A stretch of DNA of 64,000 nt from Streptomyces sp. SID13031 (GTDB taxonomy: Bacteria; Actinomycetota; Actinomycetes; Propionibacteriales; Kribbellaceae). Location of the stretch: contig NZ_JAAGLV010000008.1 of NCBI RefSeq assembly GCF_010548305.1, positions 296,967-360,966 on the forward strand, in the 5' to 3' direction. The position numbers and the translations under genes were made by a program. The notes below the pieces were generated by a model. That model had not been told where the DNA came from. It did no database searches and saw only the letters and a program-made list of their open reading frames with translations. The first letter of the stretch is position 1. Every line of letters begins with the position of its first letter. Of this stretch, positions 1 through 7,960 are shown piece after piece.

Positions 1-1172
1 TGAACAACGAGACTCTGCGGCACCCGTGGCAACTGGTGGCCCAGCGCGAGATCAGTACGAAGCTCCGCGACAAGACCTTCCTCGGCTCGACGGCGTTCAT
101 GCTGATCGTCGTACTGGCCGCGACCATCGTCCCCGCACTGCTCTCGGGGGTGGGCGGCAAGGACAAGATCGCGGTGCTGGACGACTCCGGCGCCAGGATC
201 GTCGCCGTCGCCGACGCGATCAAGGGCGGCGACAGCTACGAAGCCACCCGCACTACGGATGTCGCGGCGGCCGAGCAACTGGTCAAGGACGGTGACGTGG
301 AGGCTGCGTTGCTGCCGGGCAAGGACGGGTTCGAGGTGCTGGGCAAGCAGCGGATCGACACGGACCTGCAGAGCAACCTGCGGGAAGCGGCCGTCAACCT
401 CGGGATGGAGCAGAACGCCGAGCGGGCCGGCCTCACACCCGGGCAACTGCGGGCCGGGACCCAGTTGCAGGAACGGTTGCTCGATCCGGGCCCGTTGCCC
501 GAGGTCGTCGCCGGGTTCGTCAACATCGGGCTGGCGCTGATCTTCTACATCACCGCGCTCAGCTTCGGGATGATGATCGCGCAGAGCGTCGTCCAGGAGA
601 AGGAGAGCCGGGTGGTCGAGATCCTCGCCGCCGCGATCCCGATCCGGGCGCTGCTGTGGGGCAAGGTGATCGGCAACACGGTGCTCGCGCTGGGCCAGAT
701 CGTGGTGATCGCGGTCGCGTCGCTGATCGGGTTGCTGGTCACGGACCAGGCCGACATCCTGAAGGTGGTCGCGCCGGTCGCGGGCTGGTTCGTGGTCTTC
801 TTCGTCCTCGGCTTCGTCGCCCTGGCAGGGCTGTGGGCAGTGGCCGGGTCGCTGGCCACCCGGCAGGAGGACCTCGGGTCGACGACGCTGCCGGGGCAGA
901 TGATCTTGATGATCCCGTTCTTCTTCGCCGCCTTCGCCGGGGCTGAGGCCAAGACGGTGGCGTCGTTCATCCCGATCGCGTCGTCGATGTCGATGCCCGG
1001 GCGGATGCTGACCGAGAACGTGCCGCTGTGGCAGCCGCTGGCGGCTATCGCGATCTTGGTGGTGACCACCGTTTTGATCATCCGGCTCGGGGCACGTCTG
1101 TACGAGCGGACGCTGCTGCAGACCGGGCGCAAACTCGGTTACCGAGAGGCGATTTCGATCAAGGCATCATGA
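1..1172 (+). CDS. ABC-2 type transporter permease (NatB-like), first base missing
   Basis: Membrane subunit of an ABC-2 exporter of the NatB/YhaP kind. It has one membrane segment near the N-terminus (FMLIVVLAATIVPALLS), then a soluble extracytoplasmic stretch of about 130 residues, then a block of about five hydrophobic segments. The sequence QSVVQEKESRVVEILAAA just after the second segment is typical of this family. The frame is open from base 3, and bases 1-2 are TG, so the true start is probably an ATG or GTG whose first base lies just outside the window, giving MNNETLRHPWQLVAQREIS. The partner ATPase would be expected immediately upstream. The substrate (sodium, drug or lipid) cannot be told. 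An internal GTG at base 36 is a poorer start because it discards a conserved-looking N-terminus. Confidence 0.85.
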   Translation, partial: NNETLRHPWQLVAQREISTKLRDKTFLGSTAFMLIVVLAATIVPALLSGVGGKDKIAVLDDSGARIVAVADAIKGGDSYEATRTTDVAAAEQLVKDGDVEAALLPGKDGFEVLGKQRIDTDLQSNLREAAVNLGMEQNAERAGLTPGQLRAGTQLQERLLDPGPLPEVVAGFVNIGLALIFYITALSFGMMIAQSVVQEKESRVVEILAAAIPIRALLWGKVIGNTVLALGQIVVIAVASLIGLLVTDQADILKVVAPVAGWFVVFFVLGFVALAGLWAVAGSLATRQEDLGSTTLPGQMILMIPFFFAAFAGAEAKTVASFIPIASSMSMPGRMLTENVPLWQPLAAIAILVVTTVLIIRLGARLYERTLLQTGRKLGYREAISIKAS

Positions 1173-1195
1173 CCTATCGTGATCGCGGCGCGAGT

Positions 1196-1221
1196 GTTAC
1201 AGGTTTTTTGGTGCCTGTAAC
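1196..1221. promoter_or_regulatory. Inverted repeat upstream of the LysR gene
   Basis: GTTACAGG (1196-1203) and CCTGTAAC (1214-1221) form a perfect 8-bp inverted repeat with a 10-base spacer rich in T. It lies about 60 bases before the LysR start and 24 bases after the exporter stop. It could be a LysR-type autoregulatory site or a weak hairpin ending the exporter transcript. Confidence 0.35.
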
Positions 1222-1280
1222 GGAATCGCAACACGCGACGAGTGTGTACCTGCGCGACGGGTGGACTACGGTCTCAATGC

Positions 1281-2246
1281 ATGAACGTCGAGCTGCGTCA
1301 CCTGCGGGTGGTGGTCCTGGTGGCAGAAGCGGGTTCCGTCGGTCGGGCTGCCCGCTGGCTGAAGGTGAGCCAGCCGAGCCTGACCGCTCAGCTCAAACGG
1401 ATCGAGTCGGCGTTCGGCGGTGAGCTGTTCGAGCGCTCCCGCACGGGCGTCACGCCGACCGCCCTGGGCCGGTACGCCGTGGATCGGGCGCGCGCGATCC
1501 TTGTCGACGTGGACCACTTGTCCGCGACGGTGTCGGCGATGACCGCGGTCGAGTCGAGCGCGGTACGGCTGGGTGGGTTCCCGACGGCACCGATGTCGGG
1601 GATCGCCAGCCGGCTGCGCGACCACGGCGAGATCGAGCAGGTGAGCATCGAGGTCGAGTGGGCCACCAGCGTGCTCTTGCAGCAGCTCGAGAGCGGGCGG
1701 CTCGATTTCGCCCTGCTTCGGGAGTTCCCCGGCTTCGAGCTGCGGATGCCGACCGGGGTCGAGGCTCGCACGATCGTCGAGTCGGAGTCGGCTTACGTAG
1801 TACTGGCTGCGGATCACCCGAAGGCGGTGGCGAGCCGGCATCGCGGTGAGATCGACCTGGCCGATCTGGCGGGTGAGGAGTGGATCGGCGAGCCGCCGGA
1901 CGACAGTGGGTTCCACGTGTTGTTCCGGGGGGCTTGTGAGCGGGCCGGGTTCCAGCCGAAGGTCGAGCATCACTCGGTGGACACGTCGGTGCTGATGGGG
2001 TTCGTGACGAGTGGGCAGGGCGTCGCGTTGATCTCGCCTACGTCGTACCGGATGCTTTCCAGCGATGTCACCACCCGGCCGCTGCTCGGCGACCCGATCC
2101 ATCGCCGGCTGATGATTGCCTGGAGCACCGAATCGCCGCGGGCGCAGATGGCGGCGGAGGTCTGCAAGATGGCCAGCAACGCGTACGACGAGGCGTTCGC
2201 CGAGCATGCGCGCTGGGGGCAGTACCAGCGGATGCACGTAGCCTGA
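1281..2246 (+). CDS. LysR family transcriptional regulator
   Basis: A 321-residue LysR-type regulator. The N-terminal winged helix-turn-helix is clear (MNVELRHLRVVVLVAEAGSV, then AARWLKVSQPSLTAQLKRIE), followed by a periplasmic-binding-like effector domain. I chose ATG 1281 because homologues begin with this ELRHLR stretch; an upstream in-frame GTG at 1242 would add 13 unconserved residues. The gene stands alone, ends at a strong terminator and has no obvious divergently transcribed target. Its regulon and effector are unknown. Confidence 0.88.
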   Translation: MNVELRHLRVVVLVAEAGSVGRAARWLKVSQPSLTAQLKRIESAFGGELFERSRTGVTPTALGRYAVDRARAILVDVDHLSATVSAMTAVESSAVRLGGFPTAPMSGIASRLRDHGEIEQVSIEVEWATSVLLQQLESGRLDFALLREFPGFELRMPTGVEARTIVESESAYVVLAADHPKAVASRHRGEIDLADLAGEEWIGEPPDDSGFHVLFRGACERAGFQPKVEHHSVDTSVLMGFVTSGQGVALISPTSYRMLSSDVTTRPLLGDPIHRRLMIAWSTESPRAQMAAEVCKMASNAYDEAFAEHARWGQYQRMHVA

Positions 2247-2251
2247 CAACG

Positions 2252-2281
2252 AAAGAGCCCTCGCTGTGGCGAGGGCTCTTT
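2252..2281. terminator. Bidirectional rho-independent terminator
   Basis: A perfect 13-bp stem (AAAGAGCCCTCGC, 2252-2264, pairing with 2269-2281) with loop TGTG. It is flanked by A on the left and T on the right, so it can serve both the LysR gene and the convergent gene ending at 2301. Confidence 0.9.
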
Positions 2282-2300
2282 GCTTTGTGCTTTAAGGGGA

Positions 2301-3749
2301 TCAGGTCCTGAACTGGCCGGGAAGCTCCATCTTCTGCGTCGCGTGCTCCGGGGGGTTCTCGAACGCTCCCACGAAGAACTCGCCGGTGTCGTCGACGTCC
2401 GGCGGATCCATCCGCTCCCGGTACTGCTGCCCGACCTCTTCCTTCCGCAGCAAACCCGCCTGCGGCGCTGAGGGCCTGGGAGCCTCCGGCTGAGCTACGG
2501 GCACGGGCTGCGTAGCCTCGCCCGCGTCCTCCACCCCGACGTACGGCGCAGCAGCCTTGGGAGCCTCCGGCGGCGTTGCAAGCTTGGGAGCCTCCGGCCG
2601 CGCAACCGGCATCGGCTGGGTAGCCTCGCCGCCGTCAACCTCAAAAGCCGCACTCGGCTTGGGAGCCTCAGGCTCAGCCACCGGCATCTGCTCCCTAGCA
2701 GCCTCAGCCGCGGCTTGCGGTGCGGCGCTCTGCGGCACTCCGCTGGCTGCTTCTGGTGCGGCAGGGCCTGGTTGACCGCCGGCTACTCGCGGCGCAAGGG
2801 GCTTGGCTGTTTCTGGGTCTGGGACCGGGACCGGCTGGGTGGCTTCGCCCTCGTCCTCTTGCGGAGCAGCGCTCTGCGCGACCTCGCTCTGCGGGTGCAG
2901 GGCAGGGGCCGCCGCCTGCGGGGGAGTGGCTACTACCGTCTCGTCGGCGTCGGCGTCGGCGTCGGCGTCGGAGCCGTGGGCAACGGTCTTGTCGCTGGTC
3001 GGGACCAGTGCGGTCTCGTCCGAGTCCGTGGGGACGAGCATCGTCTCGTCGGCGGCATCGGCCTGCTCGTCGTACGTGTCGTCTCGCTGCTCGTCGGAGT
3101 ACTGCATCGGCGCCGTGGCCGGAGCGAACTGCGCCGTCTGCTCATCCGCCTGGCTCCGCGGCGTGAACGGCGTCGGCTCCTCTTCGAACAGGTCGTCGTA
3201 GTTGTTGTTCCCGAAGTTCCCAGCGAACCGGTTGTCCGGCTGATAGTCGCCCCCGGCAACCGGATACGCCGCCGCGGCGGCCGGCTCCGGCATCTGCTGC
3301 GCCCGGACCGCGGCCTCCTGCTCACGCTGCAGGCGGTCCGCCTCGGCCCGCTCGCGCCGGCGCCGCTGTACGGTCCGCACGATCGACTGGATGCCGAAGA
3401 CGAGCGAGATCACCGCGAGAATCGGCACCACGCCGTTCAGCGTGTACTGCTTGATCCCGTCGATCATCCCCGTCGTCACACCGGGGACGTCGTTGAGGAA
3501 GTTCGTCAGCCGGTTGGGGATCCAGTGCACGGTGTAGATCATGGCGCCGAAGGTCAGTGCCGCCCCGAGGGCCGCGGCCCCCGAGAAGTACGACACCACG
3601 GCCCAGAAGATCAGCGCACCGATGCCGTAGGCAAGCGCCATCTCCTTCGCGTTCAGCTTGATACCGCCGTCCGCCGCGAGGACGCCGAAGATGGCCGGCC
3701 CGACGAGCGCTACCGCGATGCCAAGGAGGAAGCCGAGAAATTTGGACAC
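2301..3749 (-). CDS. Membrane protein with long Pro/Ala/Glu-rich cytoplasmic tail
   Basis: A 482-residue protein of unknown function. Residues 1-125 contain four hydrophobic segments (starting FLGFLLGIAVALVGPAIFGV), then an Arg-rich charged helix (RRRRERAEADRLQREQ). The remaining 340 residues are low-complexity and probably disordered. The tail has about four imperfect copies of a GEATQPVPVAxPEAPK unit and several acidic Thr motifs (DETMLVPT, DETALVPT, DETVVATP). A run of Asp-Ala dipeptides is encoded by a GTCGGC hexanucleotide repeat. The start is GTG 3749, with GGTGGGGA a few bases upstream. It lies downstream of lipB on the same strand. No enzymatic motif is visible. Confidence 0.75.
   Translation of the reverse strand: MSKFLGFLLGIAVALVGPAIFGVLAADGGIKLNAKEMALAYGIGALIFWAVVSYFSGAAALGAALTFGAMIYTVHWIPNRLTNFLNDVPGVTTGMIDGIKQYTLNGVVPILAVISLVFGIQSIVRTVQRRRRERAEADRLQREQEAAVRAQQMPEPAAAAAYPVAGGDYQPDNRFAGNFGNNNYDDLFEEEPTPFTPRSQADEQTAQFAPATAPMQYSDEQRDDTYDEQADAADETMLVPTDSDETALVPTSDKTVAHGSDADADADADETVVATPPQAAAPALHPQSEVAQSAAPQEDEGEATQPVPVPDPETAKPLAPRVAGGQPGPAAPEAASGVPQSAAPQAAAEAAREQMPVAEPEAPKPSAAFEVDGGEATQPMPVARPEAPKLATPPEAPKAAAPYVGVEDAGEATQPVPVAQPEAPRPSAPQAGLLRKEEVGQQYRERMDPPDVDDTGEFFVGAFENPPEHATQKMELPGQFRT
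2942..2971. repeat. Hexanucleotide tandem repeat (GTCGGC)n
   Basis: About five direct copies of GTCGGC, which on the minus strand encode alternating Asp-Ala in the disordered tail of the membrane protein. Such repeats can change length by slippage in whole codon pairs without breaking the frame. Confidence 0.85.
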
Positions 3750-3822
3750 ATCCCCACCGTAGCGACGTTTACGCTCAGCACAGCGCAGACACTTCGCTCA
3801 ATCTTTACGTCCTCCCGGACGG

Positions 3823-4590
3823 TCAGACTGTCAGGCCGTACGTGATTCCCGCCGGGGCAGCCTCGTCCGCGTGCTCGAGATCGGGGCTCCGCACGTAGTC
3901 CTGCCAGCTCAGCAGCACATCCAGGTGACGTCGTACCGGCGCGAGAACCTCGGCGATCGCCACCTCCCGGCCGAGTTCCTTGGACAACGTGGTGACGTCG
4001 GCATCGGAGATCCCGCACGGCACGATCCGGTCGTACCAGGCCAGGTCGTTGGCGCAGTTCAGCGCGAACCCGTGCATCGTGACGCCCTGGGAGACCCGGA
4101 TCCCGATCGCGGCGATCTTCCGCTCCCGGCCGCGCTCGTCCGCGGGCACCCACACGCCGCTGCGGCCCTTGACCCGCCCGGTCCGGACACCGAGGTCGGC
4201 GCAGACGGCGATCAGCGCCTCTTCCAGCCGGCGGACGTAATCCACGACGTACACGTGTGATGCCAGTTTCACGATCGGGTAGCCGACCAGTTGCCCCGGG
4301 CCGTGCCAGGTGATCTTGCCGCCGCGGTCGACGTCGACCACCGGCGTACCGTCCAGTGGTCGCTCGTGTGGCTCGGTGCGCTTGCCGGCCGTGTAGACCG
4401 GCGGGTGCTCGAGCAGGATGACCGTGTCGGACCCGGTGCCCTCGGCAACCTGCGCGTGCAGTCGTCGCTGCTCGGCCCAGGCCGTCTCGTAGTCCACCGC
4501 GTCGGTGCCGAAGCCGGCCTCCACATACTTGATAGCCCTCACGTCTTCGAGTGTAGGCGTCCCGTTCGACGGCCGTTCGCCGCCATCCAC
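3823..4590 (-). CDS. lipB: Octanoyltransferase LipB
   Basis: Transfers octanoate from acyl carrier protein to lipoyl domains, the first step of de novo lipoylation. Family hallmarks are present: [10 protein letters not shown], the substrate-pocket [10 protein letters not shown] (about residues 96-105), the catalytic lysine in RKIAAIGI (Lys158) and the catalytic cysteine in VPCGIS (Cys192). The called start is GTG 4590. A second GTG at 4542, giving [11 protein letters not shown], is close to where LipB proteins usually begin and may be the real start (239 residues). Lipoate acceptors SucB and the Lpd partner lie about 3.4 kb away on the same strand. Lipoyl synthase (LipA), often the neighbour of lipB, is not in this window. 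Confidence 0.95.
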   Translation of the reverse strand: MDGGERPSNGTPTLEDVRAIKYVEAGFGTDAVDYETAWAEQRRLHAQVAEGTGSDTVILLEHPPVYTAGKRTEPHERPLDGTPVVDVDRGGKITWHGPGQLVGYPIVKLASHVYVVDYVRRLEEALIAVCADLGVRTGRVKGRSGVWVPADERGRERKIAAIGIRVSQGVTMHGFALNCANDLAWYDRIVPCGISDADVTTLSKELGREVAIAEVLAPVRRHLDVLLSWQDYVRSPDLEHADEAAPAGITYGLTV

Positions 4591-4622
4591 AGGACCCCGT
4601 TCGGGGCGGTGGCTGTGGATAA
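4584..4622. promoter_or_regulatory. Inverted repeat with a perfect DnaA-box match
   Basis: ATCCACAG (4585-4592) and CTGTGGAT (4613-4620) flank an inner CCCC/GGGG hairpin. The right arm extends to TGTGGATAA (4614-4622), the exact complement of the DnaA-box consensus TTATCCACA. It sits between the divergent lipB and pseudokinase starts. No replication gene is nearby, so it may be a regulatory DnaA site or chance. Confidence 0.45.
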
Positions 4623-4662
4623 CTTCCGGAGCGCCGGCGCCGATCCGGGCACTCTCTTGGGT

Positions 4663-6300
4663 ATGGCACTCGAAGACATCTCCGGCTACAGCCTGCGCCG
4701 TGGGCTTGGGTCTGGATCAGCCGGCACCGTCTGGCTGCTCCGGAACCTGGCCACCGGTCGGCACACTGTGCTCAAACGCATCCCCAAGTCCGCCGTAGCG
4801 GTGAAGTCCGCCTTCCTCAGCGACCTCGAACTGACCTGCACCATCGACCACCCACACGTCGCCCGCTTGCTCGAGGTCAGGGAGTCAGACCGCGAGTGGC
4901 TCCTCTTCAGCCAGTACGTCGCCGCCGGCACTCTGACGTCGCTACTGGAGCGCCGAGGCGCGCTGTCACCAGGCGAACTGGTGACCCTGATCAGCCCGCT
5001 GGCCCAAGCCCTTTCCACCCTGCACCGAGCCGGTATCACCCACGGAAACCTCGACCTCCACAACATCATGTTCGACGCCGACGGCCGCCCCGTCATCACC
5101 GACACCGGCCTCCGCACGCTCTCCCCACCAACACCCCCCGAAGCCGACTTGGCCGCCCTGTCCACCATCGCCCATCAGTCCGGCGGCACCCCCAAGACCT
5201 TCCCGCCATCCCTCTTCACCACATCCCCCGACGTCCTAGCCCACCAGGCCCTCCACCAAGCCCACCCCCTCCCCATAGACCTCGGCTTCACCAAAGACCC
5301 CACCCCCACACCCAGCACCGCCGACCCCATGCCCGGTGTTGCCGAACCCACGCCCGGCGCGGCCGAAACCACACCCGGTACAACGGGGCCCACGCCGCAC
5401 GCCTCACCGGCCACGTTCCATGCAGCGACCGCTACTGCTCCCTCCGCCTTCGCCGCTGTCCGGCCCACATCAGCGGATTCACCCTCTCCTCCCATCTCCT
5501 CTCACAACCCCTGGCCGGCGTACGCGGGAACACCTGCTGCGGCGAGCGCCACCACATCCCACACACCAGCCGCCATGCGGCAGTCGCTGACCCGTCGTCG
5601 AGGGCGAGGCCGGCTGGCGCGTCCGACGCACCGCAGGAGGGCAGGCCGCCAGGCAAAGACCTTGTCTCCCCGGCAAACCGCGAGCCAGGCCGTACTCCAG
5701 GTCCTACGTACCAGACGCGCCGCCTACGGGATCCTCGCCGCCTGCGGAGCCGGCGCAGTGACAACACTCCTCATCGGCCTGGTAACCGTCGGAGTCCTCG
5801 GCCACCCCGCCACCGGCTCCACCGCCACTGCAGACCAATCCACCCAACCAACCTCACAAGCCACCTCGACAACCCCACAACGCACTCCACCGCCATCGGC
5901 TCAGCCGACGCAGTCAGCGGAAGGCATCAATTGGCTACAGACCTTGCAGGCTTTGGATGTACGCCGCTCCCACGCGTTCGCCACCCTCGACCCCGCCGAC
6001 CTGAACGCCATCTACGTCCCGGGCAGCTCGCCGTGGTCCGCCGACCGCGCCCTGCTCGCCTCCTACCGCGACCAACACCTCCGGATAGAAGGCCTCCGCC
6101 TGCAGATCGAGACCGTGACAATAGAAACCCCAGGCCCGAAAACCGTCGTCCTACGAATCGTCGACCGCCTCGTCTCAGGCGTGGCAATCTCCACCTCAGG
6201 CCAGCGAACCGAATTCCCACCAGGCAAACCGACCGCCCGCCGCATAACCCTCACCACCGACACCACCACCTGGCGCATCTCGGCAATCACCAAAGCCTGA
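4663..6300 (+). CDS. Membrane-anchored Ser/Thr protein kinase homologue, probable pseudokinase
   Basis: A 545-residue protein with an N-terminal protein-kinase fold (residues 9 to about 165), a Pro/Thr/Ala-rich linker (about 185-350), one transmembrane helix (about 354-382) and an extracytoplasmic domain of about 125 residues. The kinase retains a glycine loop ([11 protein letters not shown]), Lys38 (TVLKRI) and a candidate helix-C Glu56. However, the catalytic loop reads HGNLDLHN instead of HRDLKPxN, so the catalytic Asp is Asn129, and DFG is DTG (147-149). It is therefore probably a signalling or scaffolding pseudokinase. The start ATG 4663 begins [14 protein letters not shown]; the open frame upstream overlaps lipB and is not coding. 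It is inserted on the opposite strand among the lipoate genes. Confidence 0.82.
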   Translation: MALEDISGYSLRRGLGSGSAGTVWLLRNLATGRHTVLKRIPKSAVAVKSAFLSDLELTCTIDHPHVARLLEVRESDREWLLFSQYVAAGTLTSLLERRGALSPGELVTLISPLAQALSTLHRAGITHGNLDLHNIMFDADGRPVITDTGLRTLSPPTPPEADLAALSTIAHQSGGTPKTFPPSLFTTSPDVLAHQALHQAHPLPIDLGFTKDPTPTPSTADPMPGVAEPTPGAAETTPGTTGPTPHASPATFHAATATAPSAFAAVRPTSADSPSPPISSHNPWPAYAGTPAAASATTSHTPAAMRQSLTRRRGRGRLARPTHRRRAGRQAKTLSPRQTASQAVLQVLRTRRAAYGILAACGAGAVTTLLIGLVTVGVLGHPATGSTATADQSTQPTSQATSTTPQRTPPPSAQPTQSAEGINWLQTLQALDVRRSHAFATLDPADLNAIYVPGSSPWSADRALLASYRDQHLRIEGLRLQIETVTIETPGPKTVVLRIVDRLVSGVAISTSGQRTEFPPGKPTARRITLTTDTTTWRISAITKA

Positions 6301-6934
6301 CCAGCCAGCCAAGGCCAATTATCACGCGACGCGGACGACCAGACCGAGAGCGATCCGCCGAACGATCCGCCCCGTGCGACAACCAGCCGCCGGCACTGCG
6401 CCGACCACCGCCAGCACTGCGCCGACCACCCGCCAGCGCAGTGGTCGAATCGCGCCAATCAACCTCGCGGGCATCTGCCGCGTCGGGCTGGATAGTCGAG
6501 CTGAGATGCCTAAGTGGTAACTAACTTGCACCTGGCGACAAATAGTTTCCCGCGTAGCCGGGTAGCGCCCTGTCCCGGCCGCCGTGGCGGTGCGCTGATG
6601 ATGCGACTCGTGGTGACCTCGAATGCCCAATGATCGCCTCGGCCAAGCATTGCGTGTCCGGTCGCCGTTGGTGTCCAAGGCCGGCGTGCGGCCGGCCAGC
6701 GAAGTTGAATGGCAGCGGCGTACAGGCCGGAGGAGGAGGCCGCGTCAGGTGAGGGCAGACTCGAGGCTGGTCGTGCGGTGAGGTGGTTGCCTCCGGCGAC
6801 GGTGACTCGAATACGGCGCTTGCTGAGGGGACTGCGCAAGCTGAGCGCTCTTGTGACTGGACGGGTTCGCCGCTGGTTGACGCTTCGGGTTTGGCCCGAG
6901 TGGGTTGTGCCGTGGGGTGTCCGCGCCAGATGGG
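6301..6934. other. 634-bp stretch without a convincing gene
   Basis: Open frames here on both strands have no recognisable domain and look like GC-rich chance frames. The stretch holds a 21-bp tandem duplication (6389-6430) and otherwise nothing I can name. It separates two convergent genes (the pseudokinase and the TIGR01777 epimerase) and may be a decayed gene or plain spacer. Confidence 0.5.
6389..6430. repeat. 21-bp tandem duplication
   Basis: Two adjacent 21-base units (6389-6409 and 6410-6430) differ at one position; both contain CACTGCGCCGACCACC. A third partial, diverged unit follows. Confidence 0.8.
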
Positions 6935-7822
6935 TTAAGCGAGGGCTGAGGTTAGGGCGGGTTGGGCGGTGGGGTGGGTGAAGGTGAAGGTGGTGGAGAG
7001 GAGGGTGTTGGGGAGGGCGCGTTTGCTGCCGATTAGTTCCCAGGCGAATTCGCCTAGGAGGGTGGTGAGTACGAAGGATGGGACCGGGATCAGGGTGGGG
7101 CGGTGCATCGCCGCGCCCAGGGCTTTGGTGAAGTCCTGGTTTGTGATGGGGGTCGGCAGGGTGACGTTTACCGGGCCGGCGACTTCGTTGTTCTCGGCGC
7201 AGTGGCGGACGGCGCGTAGCCAGTCGGTCAGGGAGACTACGGGGAAGTACTGGGTGCCGGGGCCTAGGCGGCCGCCTACGCCTACGCGGAACGGGAGTGA
7301 GAGCAGTTGGAAGGCGGGGGCCGAGCGGTCTAGTACGACGCCGGTGCGTAGGGCGATTACTCGGCAGCCGGCTTCGCGGGCCGGGTCTGCGGCGCCTTCC
7401 CAGACTCGTACTACGTCGGCGAGGAATCCCTCGCCGAGTTCGGACTGCTCGGTGAGGATCTCGTCGCCGCAGTCCTTGCCGTAGCCGCCGATACCGCTCT
7501 GGGTGATGAAGACCGGCGGGCGGTCCAGCTGGGCGGCGGCGGAGGCGAGGGTGGCTGTTGTGCTGACCCGGCTTTCGCGGATCGTCTTGCGGTACGTCGG
7601 GGTCCACGGGCGGCCGATGTTGGCGCCGGCCAGGTTGATCAGGACGTCGGCGTTCGCGAGTGCGGCGGGATCGAGCTGCCCACGGGCGGGGTCCCAGCGG
7701 ACCTCGCTCGGCTGGGACGGCTCGCGCCGGACCAGCCGGGTGACCTGGTGGCCGTCGGCCAGCAGGTCACGCGCGAGTGCCTTGCCGAGGAAGCCGGATG
7801 AACCGGCGAGCACGTACTTCAT
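6935..7822 (-). CDS. TIGR01777 family epimerase (SDR, SulA/YfcH-like)
   Basis: A 295-residue atypical short-chain dehydrogenase of the TIGR01777/YfcH group. It has an N-terminal dinucleotide-binding motif (MKYVLAGSSGFLGKAL), the family segment INLAGANIGRPW, then SGIGGYG, and a C-terminal DUF1731-like segment containing PVPSFVLTTLLGEFA. The true substrate of the family is not established. It lies 138 bases downstream of sucB on the same strand and may be read through from it. Confidence 0.88.
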   Translation of the reverse strand: MKYVLAGSSGFLGKALARDLLADGHQVTRLVRREPSQPSEVRWDPARGQLDPAALANADVLINLAGANIGRPWTPTYRKTIRESRVSTTATLASAAAQLDRPPVFITQSGIGGYGKDCGDEILTEQSELGEGFLADVVRVWEGAADPAREAGCRVIALRTGVVLDRSAPAFQLLSLPFRVGVGGRLGPGTQYFPVVSLTDWLRAVRHCAENNEVAGPVNVTLPTPITNQDFTKALGAAMHRPTLIPVPSFVLTTLLGEFAWELIGSKRALPNTLLSTTFTFTHPTAQPALTSALA

Positions 7823-7855
7823 CAGTCACACAGCTCCGACTTCTCCGTGAGACCA

Positions 7856-7951
7856 GACGCCGGCCTGACCTTCATCGAGTCGGCGAGGCCGGTAGCGGCC
7901 TGCGCTTCGTCGAATCGGTCAGGCCGGACGGTGGCCTGCGTTCTGTTCGGG
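7856..7951. repeat. Degenerate ~35-bp tandem repeat in the sucB-epimerase spacer
   Basis: Three imperfect units begin at 7856, 7892 and 7927. Each starts with a G-rich GGCCTG block; the first two end in AGGCCG, giving each unit a GGCCT...AGGCC inverted-repeat character. It lies between the sucB stop and the epimerase start and could fold as RNA. Confidence 0.6.
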
Positions 7952-7960
7952 TCCGTGGGA

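Noticed and set aside
2942..2971. CRISPR-like or VNTR array
   Set aside because: The GTCGGC run is a simple in-frame repeat inside a coding tail, with no spacers.
4896..6524. A 542-codon plus-strand open frame overlapping the pseudokinase in another frame
   Set aside because: Its His/Pro/Arg-rich sequence is a frame-shifted reading of the kinase and its Pro-rich linker.
6709..6981. A 90-codon plus-strand open frame in the 6.3-6.9 kb gap
   Set aside because: Arg/Trp/Gly-rich with no ribosome-binding site; it runs into the convergent epimerase gene and looks like chance.
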